Below, one piece after another: positions 48,304 through 57,604 of a DNA stretch of 64,000 bases. Position 1 is the stretch's first letter. Every line of letters starts with the position of its first letter. The DNA is from Pseudomonas hunanensis (GTDB lineage: Bacteria; Pseudomonadota; Gammaproteobacteria; Pseudomonadales; Pseudomonadaceae). A program made the translations under genes and the position numbers. The notes beneath the pieces were generated by a model. The model had not been told where the DNA came from and ran no database searches. It saw only the letters and a program-made list of their open reading frames with translations. The stretch spans positions 1 through 64,000 of the forward strand of contig NZ_QJRC01000102.1 in assembly GCF_013393325.1 (NCBI RefSeq), in the 5' to 3' direction.

Positions 48304-48429
48304 GGCGAGGGCCTCGATTATTAGCGAATGCTCAGGCGCCCTAGGCTACCAGTCCATCCGCGCGGGCACCTGAGAAAAATGGCTATGACGCGGATAGACG
48401 GGCGCGACAGCGAAGGCCGCGCTCAGGAA

Positions 48430-49065
48430 TCAACCGCGGTGTCGCGATTCGACCGCTTGGCGCAGCGTGTCGATCAAGTTCTGGATGCGGGCGTGCTGCA
48501 TCTTCATGGAGGCTTTGTTGACCACCAGGCGCGAGCTGATCGTGGCGATCAGTTCCTGGGGCTCCAGGCCGTTGGCACGCAGGGTGTTGCCGGTGTCGAC
48601 CACGTCGATGATCTTGTCGGCAAGGTTGATCAGCGGTGCCAGTTCCATCGAGCCATACAGCTTGATGATGTCGACCTGGCGGCCTTGTTCGGCGTAGTAG
48701 CGCTTGGCTACGTTGACGAACTTGGTGGCCACACGCAGGCGGCCCTTGGGCTCGGGTGCGCCGACCACGCCAGCGGTCATCAGCTTGCACTGGGCAATCT
48801 GCAGGTCCAGGGGCTCGTACAGGCCCTGGCCGCCGTACTCCATCAGCACGTCCTTGCCGGCCACACCCAGGTCGGCAGCACCATGCTCGACATAGGTCGG
48901 CACATCGGTGGCACGCACGATCAGCAGGCGCACGTCGTCCTGCGTGGTGGGGATGATCAGTTTGCGGCTCTTGTCCGGGTTCTCGGTCGGCACGATACCG
49001 GCCTCGGCCAGCAACGGCAGGGTATCGTCGAGAATACGGCCTTTGGAAAGCGCGATGGTCAACAT
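48430..49065 (-). CDS. hisG: ATP phosphoribosyltransferase, short form
   Basis: 211 aa from the ATG at 49065. Catalyses the first step of histidine synthesis. LTIALSKGRILDD starts the protein, and DVVDTGNTLRANGL is the PRPP-binding loop. At this length the C-terminal regulatory domain is missing, so it belongs to the short HisG type that needs HisZ, which is not in this window. Lies between murA and hisD in the same direction. Confidence 0.95.
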   Translation of the reverse strand: MLTIALSKGRILDDTLPLLAEAGIVPTENPDKSRKLIIPTTQDDVRLLIVRATDVPTYVEHGAADLGVAGKDVLMEYGGQGLYEPLDLQIAQCKLMTAGVVGAPEPKGRLRVATKFVNVAKRYYAEQGRQVDIIKLYGSMELAPLINLADKIIDVVDTGNTLRANGLEPQELIATISSRLVVNKASMKMQHARIQNLIDTLRQAVESRHRG

Positions 49066-49094
49066 TGGAACGTCGGTCCTTAAGCGGCTGCTGC

Positions 49095-49117
49095 CGGCCA
49101 GGTCATCGACCTGGCCG
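49095..49117. other. Hairpin between murA and hisG
   Basis: CGGCCAGGT-N5-ACCTGGCCG, a 9-bp perfect stem in the 92-base spacer. No T-run on either strand, so it is a processing or attenuation candidate only. Confidence 0.4.
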
Positions 49118-49157
49118 CATTCAATTCGAAAGGTGCGTCCTTGCACCAGCGGGCTGT

Positions 49158-50423
49158 TTAGCCCGGTACGCGGCGGATTTTTGCGCCGAGCATCTGCAGT
49201 TTCTCTTCGATACACTCGTAACCACGGTCGATGTGGTAGATGCGATCGATCAACGTATCGCCTTCGGCAACCAGCGCCGACAATACCAGGCTGGCGGAAG
49301 CTCGCAGGTCGGTGGCCATGACCGGCGCGCCTTTCAGCGCCTTGACGCCGGTGACGATGGCAGTGTTGCCTTCGACCTGGATCTGCGCGCCCATGCGGTG
49401 CATTTCGTAAACGTGCATGAAGCGGTTTTCGAAGATGGTCTCGATCACCGCGCCAGTGCCTTCGGCAATGGCGTTCAGCGAGATGAACTGCGCCTGCATG
49501 TCGGTCGGGAACGCCGGGTACGGGGCCGTACGCAGGTTGACGGCTTTGGGCCGCTTGCCATGCATGTCCAGCTCGATCCAGTCTTCACCAGTGTTGATGT
49601 CAGCGCCGGCTTCCTTGAGTTTTTCCAGTACGGCTTCAAGGATGGTCGGGTCGGTGTCCTTGACCTTGACGCGGCCACCGGTCACGGCGGCGGCGACCAG
49701 GTAGGTACCGGTTTCGATACGGTCTGGCATCACACGGTAGTTGGCCGAGTGCAGGCGCTCGACGCCATCGATGGTGATGGTATCGGTGCCAGCGCCCTGG
49801 ACGTTGCCGCCCATGGCGTTGATGAAGTTGGCCAGGTCAACCACTTCAGGCTCGCGCGCGGCGTTCTGCAGCACGCTGCGGCCCTTGGCCAGGGCTGCGG
49901 CCATCATGATGTTCTCGGTACCGGTCACGCTCACGGTGTCGAAGAAGAAGTGCGCGCCACGCAGGCCACCTTCAGGTGCCTTGGCCTTGATGTAGCCGCC
50001 TTCTACTTCGATCTTCGCACCCATGGCCTCAAGGCCGCGGATGTGCAGGTCGACCGGGCGCGAACCAATGGCGCAGCCGCCAGGCAAGGCCACTTCGGCT
50101 TCGCCGAATCGGGCAACCATCGGGCCCAGCACCAGGATCGAGGCGCGCATGGTCTTGACCAGTTCGTAAGGCGCAACCAGGGTCTTGATGGTACGTGGGT
50201 CGATCTCCACCGACAGCTTTTCGTCGATCACAGGCTCGATGCCCATGCGCCCGAACAGCTCGATCATGGTGGTGATGTCGTGCAGGTGTGGCAGGTTGCC
50301 CACGGTGACCGGGCCATCGGCCAGCAGGGTCGCCGCCAGAATCGGCAGGGCTGCGTTTTTCGCGCCCGAAATGCGGATCTCGCCGTCAAGACGAGCGCCG
50401 CCAGTAATAATCAGTTTGTCCAT
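49158..50423 (-). CDS. murA: UDP-N-acetylglucosamine 1-carboxyvinyltransferase
   Basis: 421 aa. First committed step of peptidoglycan synthesis, adding enolpyruvate from PEP. The N-terminal LIITGGARLDGEIRISGAKNAALPI and the active-site loop LPGGCAIGSRPVDLH with the catalytic, fosfomycin-sensitive Cys are intact. Follows ibaG by 23 bases, the usual ibaG-murA arrangement. Confidence 0.97.
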   Translation of the reverse strand: MDKLIITGGARLDGEIRISGAKNAALPILAATLLADGPVTVGNLPHLHDITTMIELFGRMGIEPVIDEKLSVEIDPRTIKTLVAPYELVKTMRASILVLGPMVARFGEAEVALPGGCAIGSRPVDLHIRGLEAMGAKIEVEGGYIKAKAPEGGLRGAHFFFDTVSVTGTENIMMAAALAKGRSVLQNAAREPEVVDLANFINAMGGNVQGAGTDTITIDGVERLHSANYRVMPDRIETGTYLVAAAVTGGRVKVKDTDPTILEAVLEKLKEAGADINTGEDWIELDMHGKRPKAVNLRTAPYPAFPTDMQAQFISLNAIAEGTGAVIETIFENRFMHVYEMHRMGAQIQVEGNTAIVTGVKALKGAPVMATDLRASASLVLSALVAEGDTLIDRIYHIDRGYECIEEKLQMLGAKIRRVPG

Positions 50424-50446
50424 TGGAATCTCGCCGCCAAGTTGGC

Positions 50447-50686
50447 TCAGGTGCGCTCAGCCCAGGCTGCGCTGCTGAAAAATTTCATGGTTACCGCATG
50501 GATGCTGCCATTGGCGATCCACGGATTCAGGTGAGCATAGATCGCCTGCTGGCGTTTGACCGGGCTCAGGCCAGCCAACTCGTCGCTGATCACGTTCAAC
50601 TGGAAGTTGCAGCCTTCGCCTTCAACTTCGACCCGGGAACCCGGCAATTTCTCTTCAAGGAAGCTTTTAACTTCTACGGCCTGCAT
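50447..50686 (-). CDS. ibaG: BolA-family protein IbaG
   Basis: 79 aa from the ATG at 50686. The single BolA domain has VKSFLEEKLPGSRVEVEGEGCNFQLNVIS with the conserved Cys, and ends with AIYAHLNPWIANGSIHAVTMKFFS containing the His used for iron-sulfur binding with monothiol glutaredoxins. Placed between the mla operon and murA, as in many gamma-proteobacteria. A terminator separates it from mlaB. Confidence 0.93.
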   Translation of the reverse strand: MQAVEVKSFLEEKLPGSRVEVEGEGCNFQLNVISDELAGLSPVKRQQAIYAHLNPWIANGSIHAVTMKFFSSAAWAERT

Positions 50687-50732
50687 GCTCAACCTCAATC
50701 GGCGCCCGATGCGCACGGGTCGGCCATCATAC

Positions 50733-50784
50733 AAAAAAGCCCCTCGCCTGCGAAGCCCAACGAAGGCTTCGCTGACCGAGGGGC
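50733..50784 (-). terminator. Terminator of the mla operon
   Basis: On the minus strand GCCCCTCG...CGAGGGGC encloses a second stem (GCGAAGCC/GGGCTTCGC) and is followed by TTTTTT. A two-part, strong Rho-independent terminator after mlaB. Confidence 0.88.
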
Positions 50785-50803
50785 CATCATCCGCGCCGGG
50801 CCA

Positions 50804-51106
50804 TCAGGTTGCCAGCACTTCATCAAGGTCATAGACCCCGGCAATTTCCCGCATGTCGTCGGGCATGCCACGTACCTCGCACGCCTTGCCGGTGGCCTGC
50901 GCGTCGCGAATGTACGCAAGCAATAGCGACAAGCCGACACTCGACGACTTCTCGACAGCCGAGCAATCAAGCACCAGACGTGGCTCGCGAGAACCGTCGA
51001 TCAGCGCCTTGCCCTGCTTGCGCAAGGCCGGGCCGCTGCGGTAGTCCAGCACACCCGCCAGGCGCAGTACGCCCGGCTCGGCCATGCTCACACCGGCCTC
51101 ACTCAT
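50804..51106 (-). CDS. mlaB: STAS-domain phospholipid transport protein MlaB
   Basis: 100 aa. The STAS fold is seen in LRLAGVLDYRSGPALRKQG and the LVLDCSAVEKSSSVGLSLLLAYIR segment, where the Ser-rich turn is characteristic. It binds the ATPase MlaF and tunes the MlaFEDB complex. Its ATG overlaps the mlaC stop in ATGA. Last gene of mlaFEDCB. Confidence 0.92.
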   Translation of the reverse strand: MSEAGVSMAEPGVLRLAGVLDYRSGPALRKQGKALIDGSREPRLVLDCSAVEKSSSVGLSLLLAYIRDAQATGKACEVRGMPDDMREIAGVYDLDEVLAT

Positions 51107-51750
51107 TGGACGGTCTTCTCTGGCGAGTTGTCGGCCGCCTGCTTGGCCTTGGCCACTTCGCCGGCCCAGCCATCGATGGTCTTGTCCAGGTCGTTGCCGT
51201 TGCGCTGCATGGCATCGGCGAACTGATCGCGGAACAGTTTGCCAATATTGATGCCATTGACGATCACGTTACGCACCTTCCACTCACCGCCGATGTTTTC
51301 CAGGGTGTACTGCACCGGGTACACGGCACCGTTGTTGCCGGTCACCTTCATGCCGACACTGGCGCGCTTGCCGTCATCGGCCTTGGCCGGATCGACAACG
51401 ATACCCTGGTTGTTGTATTCGAGCAGGGCATTGCCATAGAACTGCATCAGGCTGCGCTTGAAGTTTTCCTGGAAGCGCTGCATCTGCTCCGGGGTAGCCT
51501 TGCGCGAGTACTTGACGGTCATGATGCTGCGGGAAATACCGTCTGCGTCCACCACCGGCCCAAGAATGCGGTTCAGCGATTCATAGAAGGCGTTGGGGTT
51601 GGACTTGTACTGCTCCTTGTTGGCCTTGAGGTCGCCGAGCAGTTCATTGGTGGTGCCCTGGACCACATCGTGCGGTGTCTGCGCAGCCATGGTCAGCAAG
51701 GGGAAGGCCGCCAGCAGGACCAGCAAGCCACGTCGCAGGATCGAAATCAT
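51103..51750 (-). CDS. mlaC: Periplasmic phospholipid-binding protein MlaC
   Basis: 215 aa with a signal peptide (about residues 1-22, cut after MAAQ or nearby). The family region includes TPHDVVQGTTNELLGDLK and FQENFKRSLMQFYGNALLEY. Carries phospholipids through the periplasm between the outer-membrane MlaA complex and MlaD. Fourth gene of the operon, nine bases after mlaD. Confidence 0.94.
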   Translation of the reverse strand: MISILRRGLLVLLAAFPLLTMAAQTPHDVVQGTTNELLGDLKANKEQYKSNPNAFYESLNRILGPVVDADGISRSIMTVKYSRKATPEQMQRFQENFKRSLMQFYGNALLEYNNQGIVVDPAKADDGKRASVGMKVTGNNGAVYPVQYTLENIGGEWKVRNVIVNGINIGKLFRDQFADAMQRNGNDLDKTIDGWAGEVAKAKQAADNSPEKTVQ

Positions 51751-51759
51751 GGAAACTCC

Positions 51760-52245
51760 TTAATTAGCCGGTTGCGCTTCTTTCGGTTCCTTGCCAACAG
51801 AGTTGAGCAGGAACTTGCCAATCAGATCTTCCAGCACCAGTGCCGACTGGGTGTCATGGATGGTCGCGCCCTCCTTGAGCACCTGGTCTTCACCGCCCAC
51901 GCTGATGCCGATGTACTTCTCGCCAAGCAGACCTGCGGTCAGGATCGAGGCAGTGGAGTCGGTCGGCAGGTTGTCCACCGACTTGTCCAGTTGCAGCGTC
52001 ACCCGACCGGTGTAGGAATCACGGTCCAGATCGATGGCGGTGACCTTGCCGATGGTCACACCGGCCATTGTCACTTTAGCTCTGACCGTCAAACCGGCGA
52101 TATTGTCGAAGTAGGCATAAACTTTATAGGTATCGCTGCTCGGGCTGGCCGACAGCCCGCTGACTCGCAGGGCCAGCAGCAGCAGCGCCAGGATCCCGGC
52201 CAGGAGGAACAGGCCGACACCGATTTCCAGGGTGCGGTTTTGCAT
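51760..52245 (-). CDS. mlaD: MCE-domain phospholipid transport protein MlaD
   Basis: 161 aa with one N-terminal membrane helix (about residues 6-26) and an MCE domain (YKVYAYFDNIAGLTVRAKVTMAGVTIGKV). It forms the hexameric periplasmic lipid ring of the MlaFEDB complex. The start overlaps the mlaE stop by one base (TGATG), so it is translationally coupled. Confidence 0.95.
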   Translation of the reverse strand: MQNRTLEIGVGLFLLAGILALLLLALRVSGLSASPSSDTYKVYAYFDNIAGLTVRAKVTMAGVTIGKVTAIDLDRDSYTGRVTLQLDKSVDNLPTDSTASILTAGLLGEKYIGISVGGEDQVLKEGATIHDTQSALVLEDLIGKFLLNSVGKEPKEAQPAN

Positions 52246-53042
52246 CAGAAATCTCCAAACATCAAGGCGGTCAGAATAAAGTCCAGACCCAGCACTGCCA
52301 ACGAGGCATAGACCACGGTCTTGGTGGTGGCACGGCTGATCCCTTCTGAGGTGGGCTCACAGTCGTACCCCTGGAAAACGGCGATCCAGGTTGTGACGAA
52401 AGCGAACACCAGGCTCTTGACCAGCCCGTTGAGCACGTCGTCAGTGAATGAAACACTGTTCTGCATGTTGGCCCAGAACGAGCCCTCGTAGACGCCCAGC
52501 CAGTCCACCGCCACCCACGAGCCACCCCAGATACCGACCACGCTGAAGATCAGCGCCAGCAGCGGCAGCGAGATGAAACCGGCCCACAAACGTGGCGCAA
52601 CGATGTACTTGAGCGGGTCGACGCCAATCATTTCCAGGCTCGACAACTGCTCGGTGGACTTCATGTTGCCGATTTCGGCGGTCAACGCGGAACCGGCACG
52701 GCCCGCGAACAGCAGCGCCGTCACCACCGGGCCAAGCTCACGCAGCAGGGTCAGGGCAACCATTTGCCCTACCGCCTGTTCCGAGCCGTATTTGGTCAGG
52801 ATGCTGTAACCCTGCAGCGCCAGCACCATGCCGATGAATACCCCGGACACGACAACGATCGCCAGCGACAGCACACCCACCGAGTACAGCTGCTTGGTCA
52901 GCAGTTGGAAGCCGCCGCCAATGCCGCCGCGACCGACCAGCGCATGGAACAGGAACAGGCACGAACGCCCGAGCACGGCCAGCACGTCGATTGCCGAACG
53001 GCCCAGCAGACGGACACGTTCGAGTAAGGATTTTCTGCGCAT
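52245..53042 (-). CDS. mlaE: Phospholipid ABC transporter permease MlaE
   Basis: 265 aa from the ATG at 53042; a TTG directly before it is also in frame. Five to six membrane segments. The family block includes LTLLRELGPVVTALLFAGRAGSALTAEIGNMK and the EQLSSLEMIGVDPLKYIV segment. Permease of the Mla transporter that keeps phospholipids out of the outer leaflet. Its start overlaps the mlaF stop (TGATG). Confidence 0.95.
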   Translation of the reverse strand: MRRKSLLERVRLLGRSAIDVLAVLGRSCLFLFHALVGRGGIGGGFQLLTKQLYSVGVLSLAIVVVSGVFIGMVLALQGYSILTKYGSEQAVGQMVALTLLRELGPVVTALLFAGRAGSALTAEIGNMKSTEQLSSLEMIGVDPLKYIVAPRLWAGFISLPLLALIFSVVGIWGGSWVAVDWLGVYEGSFWANMQNSVSFTDDVLNGLVKSLVFAFVTTWIAVFQGYDCEPTSEGISRATTKTVVYASLAVLGLDFILTALMFGDF

Positions 53043-53851
53043 CAACGCGCCCCCAGCAGGTCGGCGCGGTAGTCAGGCGCGGGAAAGTGGAAGGGTACCG
53101 GGCCGTCCGGGTCGCCTTTCATGAATTGGCGAATCCGTGGGTTGTCCGAGCCCATCAGCTCATCAGGCGTGCCCTGGCCCAGCACCTGACCATCACCTAC
53201 CACGTAGATGTAATCGGCAATGCTGGCGGTTTCTGCCAGGTCATGGGAAACCACGATGCTGGTGATGCCCAGGGCGTCGTTGAGCAGGCGGATCAGGCGC
53301 ACAAGTACCCCCATGGCGATCGGGTCCTGGCCGACGAACGGTTCGTCGTACATGAGGATCTGCGGGTCCAGGGCAATCGCCCGAGCCAGCGCCACTCGGC
53401 GCTTCATGCCACCGGACAGCTCGTCGGGCATCAGGTCGATGGCGCCGCGCAGGCCCACGGCCTGCAGCTTCATCAACACGATGTCACGGATCATTTCATC
53501 CGACAGCTGGGTATGCACGCGCAGCGGGAACGCGACGTTCTCGAACACGTCGAGGTCGGTGAACAGCGCGCCGCTCTGGAACAGCACACCCATCTGCTTG
53601 CGGGCGTCGAACAGGTCGCTGCGCGACAGCGTCGGCAGGTTCTGGCCGGCCACCCATACCTCACCGCTGGAAGGGCGCAGCTGCGCGCCCATCAGGCGGA
53701 GCAACGTGGTCTTGCCGCAACCCGATGGTCCCATGATGCCGGTGACCTTGCCGCGCGGGATGCGGATGTCGACGTTGCTGAAAATGCTGCGCGAACCGCG
53801 TTTGAAGGTAACCCCCTTCAACTCGACCGCGTAGGCGCTATCCACACTCAT
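53042..53851 (-). CDS. mlaF: Phospholipid ABC transporter ATP-binding protein MlaF
   Basis: 269 aa. Walker A GPSGCGKT at 41-48, signature LSGGMKRRVALARAIA and Walker B LMYDEPFVGQDP are intact. ATPase of the Mla complex. First gene of mlaFEDCB, divergent from kdsD across 248 bases. A conserved arrangement in gamma-proteobacteria. Confidence 0.96.
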   Translation of the reverse strand: MSVDSAYAVELKGVTFKRGSRSIFSNVDIRIPRGKVTGIMGPSGCGKTTLLRLMGAQLRPSSGEVWVAGQNLPTLSRSDLFDARKQMGVLFQSGALFTDLDVFENVAFPLRVHTQLSDEMIRDIVLMKLQAVGLRGAIDLMPDELSGGMKRRVALARAIALDPQILMYDEPFVGQDPIAMGVLVRLIRLLNDALGITSIVVSHDLAETASIADYIYVVGDGQVLGQGTPDELMGSDNPRIRQFMKGDPDGPVPFHFPAPDYRADLLGAR

Positions 53852-54060
53852 CTAGACTCCTTGCTAGTGCAGCCTCGTCCTAATGGACGCCGGCCTCCAT
53901 CAGGAAGGCACACGCACCCCTGGCAGGCCGAATAGCGGCGAACTATAGCACCGCTGACAGCGCCGCCCCAAGGCCAGGCAAGCAGTCGTTCAGCCCCGAG
54001 ACAGGCTTTGATGACATTCGCTACAGCAATCGAAGGGGTGAGGGTTTTCTTCATTGCGCG

Positions 54061-54066
54061 TATAAT
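54061..54066 (+). promoter_or_regulatory. Probable -10 element for kdsD
   Basis: A perfect TATAAT, 34 bases before the kdsD ATG. No good -35 is found at 17-18 bases upstream, so only the -10 is proposed. The rest of the 53852-54099 spacer shows nothing else I can name. Confidence 0.45.
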
Positions 54067-54099
54067 CGCGGCCTTTTCATCAGGCACTGCTTTTTCGAC

Positions 54100-55074
54100 A
54101 TGAGCCAATCCAGCGAGCTGATCCAATCCGCCCAACGCACCCTGCGCCTGGAACTCGAGGCCGTAGAGGCCCTGCTGGCGCGCATCGACGACAATTTCGT
54201 CAAGGCCTGCGAACTCATCCTGGCCAGCAAGGGCCGGGTTGTCGTGGTCGGCATGGGCAAGTCCGGGCACATCGGCAACAAGATCGCCGCAACCCTCGCC
54301 AGCACCGGCACCCCGGCGTTTTTCGTACATCCGGCCGAAGCCAGCCATGGCGACATGGGCATGATCACCCGCGATGATGTCATCCTTGCCCTGTCGAATT
54401 CCGGCAGCACTGCCGAAATCGTCACCCTGCTGCCGCTGATCAAACGCCTGGGCATCAAACTTATCAGCCTGACCGGCAACCCGGACTCGCCGCTGGCCCA
54501 GGCCGCCGAGGTCAACCTCGACGCCCGTGTCGAGCAAGAAGCCTGCCCGCTCAACCTGGCGCCCACCTCCTCCACCACGGCATCGCTGGTACTGGGTGAC
54601 GCGCTGGCCATCGCCCTGCTCGAGGCCCGCGGCTTCACCGCCGAGGACTTCGCCTTCTCGCACCCAGGCGGTGCGCTGGGCCGCCGCCTGCTGCTGAAGG
54701 TCGAGAACGTCATGCACAGCGGCGATGAGCTGCCTCAGGTACCTCGCGGCACCCTGCTCAAGGATGCGCTGCTTGAAATGTCCCGCAAAGGTTTGGGCAT
54801 GACCGTGATCGTCGAGCCCGATGGCAAGCTGGCCGGGATCTTCACCGACGGCGACCTGCGCCGCAGCCTGGACCGCAACATCGATGTGCACACCACCCTG
54901 ATCGACCAGGTCATGACCGTTCATGGCAAAACCGCGCGGGCCGAAATGCTCGCCGCCGAAGCCCTGAAGATCATGGAAGACCACAAGATCGGCGCCCTGG
55001 TGGTGGTGGACCGCGAGGACCGCCCGACCGGCGCCCTGAACATGCACGACCTGCTGCGCGCCGGCGTAATGTAA
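54100..55074 (+). CDS. kdsD: Arabinose-5-phosphate isomerase
   Basis: 324 aa. N-terminal SIS domain (VVVVGMGKSGHIGNKIAATLASTGTP, ALSNSGSTAEI) and two CBS domains. Converts ribulose 5-phosphate to arabinose 5-phosphate, the first precursor of Kdo for lipopolysaccharide. It opens the kdsD-kdsC-lptC-lptA-lptB cluster; spacing to kdsC is 12 bases. Confidence 0.96.
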   Translation: MSQSSELIQSAQRTLRLELEAVEALLARIDDNFVKACELILASKGRVVVVGMGKSGHIGNKIAATLASTGTPAFFVHPAEASHGDMGMITRDDVILALSNSGSTAEIVTLLPLIKRLGIKLISLTGNPDSPLAQAAEVNLDARVEQEACPLNLAPTSSTTASLVLGDALAIALLEARGFTAEDFAFSHPGGALGRRLLLKVENVMHSGDELPQVPRGTLLKDALLEMSRKGLGMTVIVEPDGKLAGIFTDGDLRRSLDRNIDVHTTLIDQVMTVHGKTARAEMLAAEALKIMEDHKIGALVVVDREDRPTGALNMHDLLRAGVM

Positions 55075-55086
55075 AGGAGCGATGGA

Positions 55087-55611
55087 ATGAACCAGGACCT
55101 CATGCAACGCGGCAAGAGCATCAAGCTCGCGGTATTCGACGTGGACGGCGTGCTCACCGACGGGCGCCTGTACTTCCTCGAGGACGGCAGCGAATTCAAG
55201 ACCTTCAACACGCTCGATGGCCAGGGCATCAAGATGCTCATGGCCTCGGGGGTGACCACCGCCATCATCAGCGGGCGCAAGACCCCGGTGGTCGAGCGTC
55301 GCGCCAAGAACCTCGGTATCCCGCACCTGTATCAGGGGCGCGAGGATAAATTGGTGGTGCTTGACGGCCTGCTCGCCGAACTGGGCCTAAGCTATGATCA
55401 AGTGGCCTACCTGGGGGATGACCTGCCCGACCTGCCGGTGATTCGCCGGGTGGCACTGGGCATGGCTGTAGCCAACGCCGCACCGTTCGTACGCCAGCAC
55501 GCTCATGGCGTGACCCAGGCACGCGGTGGCGAAGGCGCGGCCCGTGAATTCTGCGAACTGATCATGCAGGCCCAGGGCACCCTGGACGCTGCCAACGCCA
55601 ACTACCTGTAA
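55087..55611 (+). CDS. kdsC: Kdo-8-phosphate phosphatase
   Basis: 174 aa HAD-superfamily C0-type enzyme: nucleophile Asp18 and Asp20 in FDVDGVLTDG, ISGRKTP, and GDDLPDLPV for the metal. Removes phosphate from Kdo-8-phosphate. AAAGGAGCGATGGA precedes the ATG. Between kdsD and lptC in the standard order. Confidence 0.96.
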   Translation: MNQDLMQRGKSIKLAVFDVDGVLTDGRLYFLEDGSEFKTFNTLDGQGIKMLMASGVTTAIISGRKTPVVERRAKNLGIPHLYQGREDKLVVLDGLLAELGLSYDQVAYLGDDLPDLPVIRRVALGMAVANAAPFVRQHAHGVTQARGGEGAAREFCELIMQAQGTLDAANANYL

Positions 55612-55619
55612 GGCTGCCC

Positions 55620-56192
55620 ATGTTCAGCAAGAAAGCCCGAAACATTGTGCTGCTCGGGGCGATCGCCGCCCTGCTGGTAGCCATTGGCTACTGGAATGTC
55701 AGCCCGGAAAGCTTCCTCGACAAGCCGGTGGCCCAAGTCGACGAAAGCGCCATCGACTATTACGCGATCAACGCCCACAGCGTGCAGTTCCTGCCCGACG
55801 GCAAGCTGCAGTACGAAATGACCGCCGACAAGGTCGAGCACCTCAAGGCCAGCGAAATTACCCTGCTGACCACGCCGGACCTGCACATGTACCGCGGCAC
55901 CGAATACCCGTGGCACGTGCAAAGCACCCGCGCCGAGGTCAACCCGGACGGTACCGAGGTCGAGCTGATCGACAAGGTACGGGTTGCCCGCACCGACGAA
56001 AAGCAGCGTGAAACCATCATTACCAGCTCACGCATGACCGTGTTCCCGCAGAAGCAATATGCGCAGACCGAGCAAGCCGTTAGAATCGACGGCGCCGGTG
56101 GCACAACTACGGGCAAAGGAATGAAAGCGTATTTGAAAGAAGGCAAGATGGACTTGCTCTCTAACGTAAGAGGACAGTATGAGGCTCGTTAA
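55620..56192 (+). CDS. lptC: LPS export protein LptC
   Basis: 190 aa. One N-terminal membrane helix (about 8-24) anchors a periplasmic beta-jellyroll (SVQFLPDGKLQYEMTADKVEHLK). It passes lipopolysaccharide from LptB2FG to LptA. Overlaps the following lptA by 14 bases. Confidence 0.94.
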   Translation: MFSKKARNIVLLGAIAALLVAIGYWNVSPESFLDKPVAQVDESAIDYYAINAHSVQFLPDGKLQYEMTADKVEHLKASEITLLTTPDLHMYRGTEYPWHVQSTRAEVNPDGTEVELIDKVRVARTDEKQRETIITSSRMTVFPQKQYAQTEQAVRIDGAGGTTTGKGMKAYLKEGKMDLLSNVRGQYEAR

Positions 56193-56703
56193 AACCCTCC
56201 CCCTTTTGCTCAGCCTGAGCGCAGCACTGGGAAGCGCGAGCGCCCTCGCCCTGCCGAATGACCGTGACCAGCCTATCCGCATCCAGGCCGATAACGCCCA
56301 CCTGGATGACAAGCAAGGCGTGGCCACTTACACCGGCGACGTGATCATCACCCAGGGTTCGATGATGATCAAAGGCAACACCGTGACCATCACCCGTTCC
56401 GCCTCCGGCGATATCGACGTGGTGACCTCGGTGGGCAACCTGGCCTACTTCGAGCAGCAGCAGAGCGCCGCCAAGCCGGACAAGATGAAGGGCTGGGGCG
56501 TGACCATCCAGTACCAGTCGCAGAAGGACCTGGTGATCCTCACCGACCGCGCCAAGGTCGAGAACGAAGGCAACACCACCGAAGGCGAGAAGATCGTCTA
56601 CAACACCCAGACCCAGGTGGCGACCGCCGGTCGCGGTGGCAACGTGACTACACCGCGTCAGCGTATCGACATGGTGATCCAGCCCAAGAAGAAGGCCGAG
56701 TAA
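56179..56703 (+). CDS. lptA: LPS transport periplasmic protein LptA
   Basis: 174 aa with a signal peptide cut near residue 25 (after ALA). OstA-type motif PIRIQADNAHLDDKQGVATYTGDVIITQGSMMIKG. It polymerises into the periplasmic bridge for lipopolysaccharide. The next gene starts on the base after its stop codon. Confidence 0.95.
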   Translation: MRLVKTLPLLLSLSAALGSASALALPNDRDQPIRIQADNAHLDDKQGVATYTGDVIITQGSMMIKGNTVTITRSASGDIDVVTSVGNLAYFEQQQSAAKPDKMKGWGVTIQYQSQKDLVILTDRAKVENEGNTTEGEKIVYNTQTQVATAGRGGNVTTPRQRIDMVIQPKKKAE

Positions 56704-57429
56704 ATGGCAACCCTCAAAGCCCAGCACCTGGCCAAGAGCTACAAGGGCCGGCAGGTGGTACGTGATGTCAGCCTGTCGATCGACAGCGGCCAGATCGTCG
56801 GCCTGCTCGGCCCTAACGGCGCCGGCAAGACCACCTGCTTCTACATGATCGTCGGGCTGGTCCAGGCCGAACAGGGCCGGGTACTGATCGACAACCTCGA
56901 TGTCAGCCATCAGCCCATGCATGGCCGTGCGCGCGCCGGTATCGGCTACCTGCCGCAGGAAGCTTCGATCTTCCGCAAGCTGTCGGTGGCCGACAACATC
57001 ATGGCCATCCTCGAAACCCGCAAGGACCTGGACCGCGAAGGCCGCCGCAAGGAGCTGGAAAGCCTGCTGCAGGAGTTCCACATCAGCCACATCCGCGACA
57101 ACCTCGGCATGAGCCTGTCCGGCGGTGAACGCCGCCGCGTCGAAATTGCCCGCGCCCTGGCGACCGCACCCAAGTTCATCCTGCTGGACGAACCGTTCGC
57201 AGGTGTCGACCCGATCTCGGTCGGCGACATCAAGCAGATCATCCACCACCTCAAGGCCAAAGGTATCGGTGTACTGATCACCGACCACAACGTGCGTGAG
57301 ACCCTGGATATCTGCGAAACCGCCTACATCGTCAACGATGGCCGGTTGATTGCCGAAGGCGACGCCGAAACCATCCTTGCCAACGATCTGGTCAAAGAGG
57401 TTTACCTGGGCCACGAGTTCCGCCTCTGA
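56704..57429 (+). CDS. lptB: LPS export ATP-binding protein LptB
   Basis: 241 aa. Walker A GPNGAGKT at 36-43, signature LSGGERRRVEIARALA, Walker B ILLDEPFAGVDP. ATPase of LptB2FG; its permease partners are encoded at 31171-33340. Upstream of rpoN, as in most gamma-proteobacteria. Confidence 0.96.
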   Translation: MATLKAQHLAKSYKGRQVVRDVSLSIDSGQIVGLLGPNGAGKTTCFYMIVGLVQAEQGRVLIDNLDVSHQPMHGRARAGIGYLPQEASIFRKLSVADNIMAILETRKDLDREGRRKELESLLQEFHISHIRDNLGMSLSGGERRRVEIARALATAPKFILLDEPFAGVDPISVGDIKQIIHHLKAKGIGVLITDHNVRETLDICETAYIVNDGRLIAEGDAETILANDLVKEVYLGHEFRL

Positions 57430-57604
57430 CCCGAGGCGCGCCTGGAGTACCGGCAAATAGCCCCAAAACTGCGGGTAAAGTTGTTACGGTACTCTAGGCA
57501 AACGCTACAATTTAAGGCATAAAACTTGCTTGATCTGGCGCCTCGGCGCCCTCGTGTAGTGGATGGCGCATGCGCGCCGGCGAACAAGGTATTAAGCCCC
57601 AGCC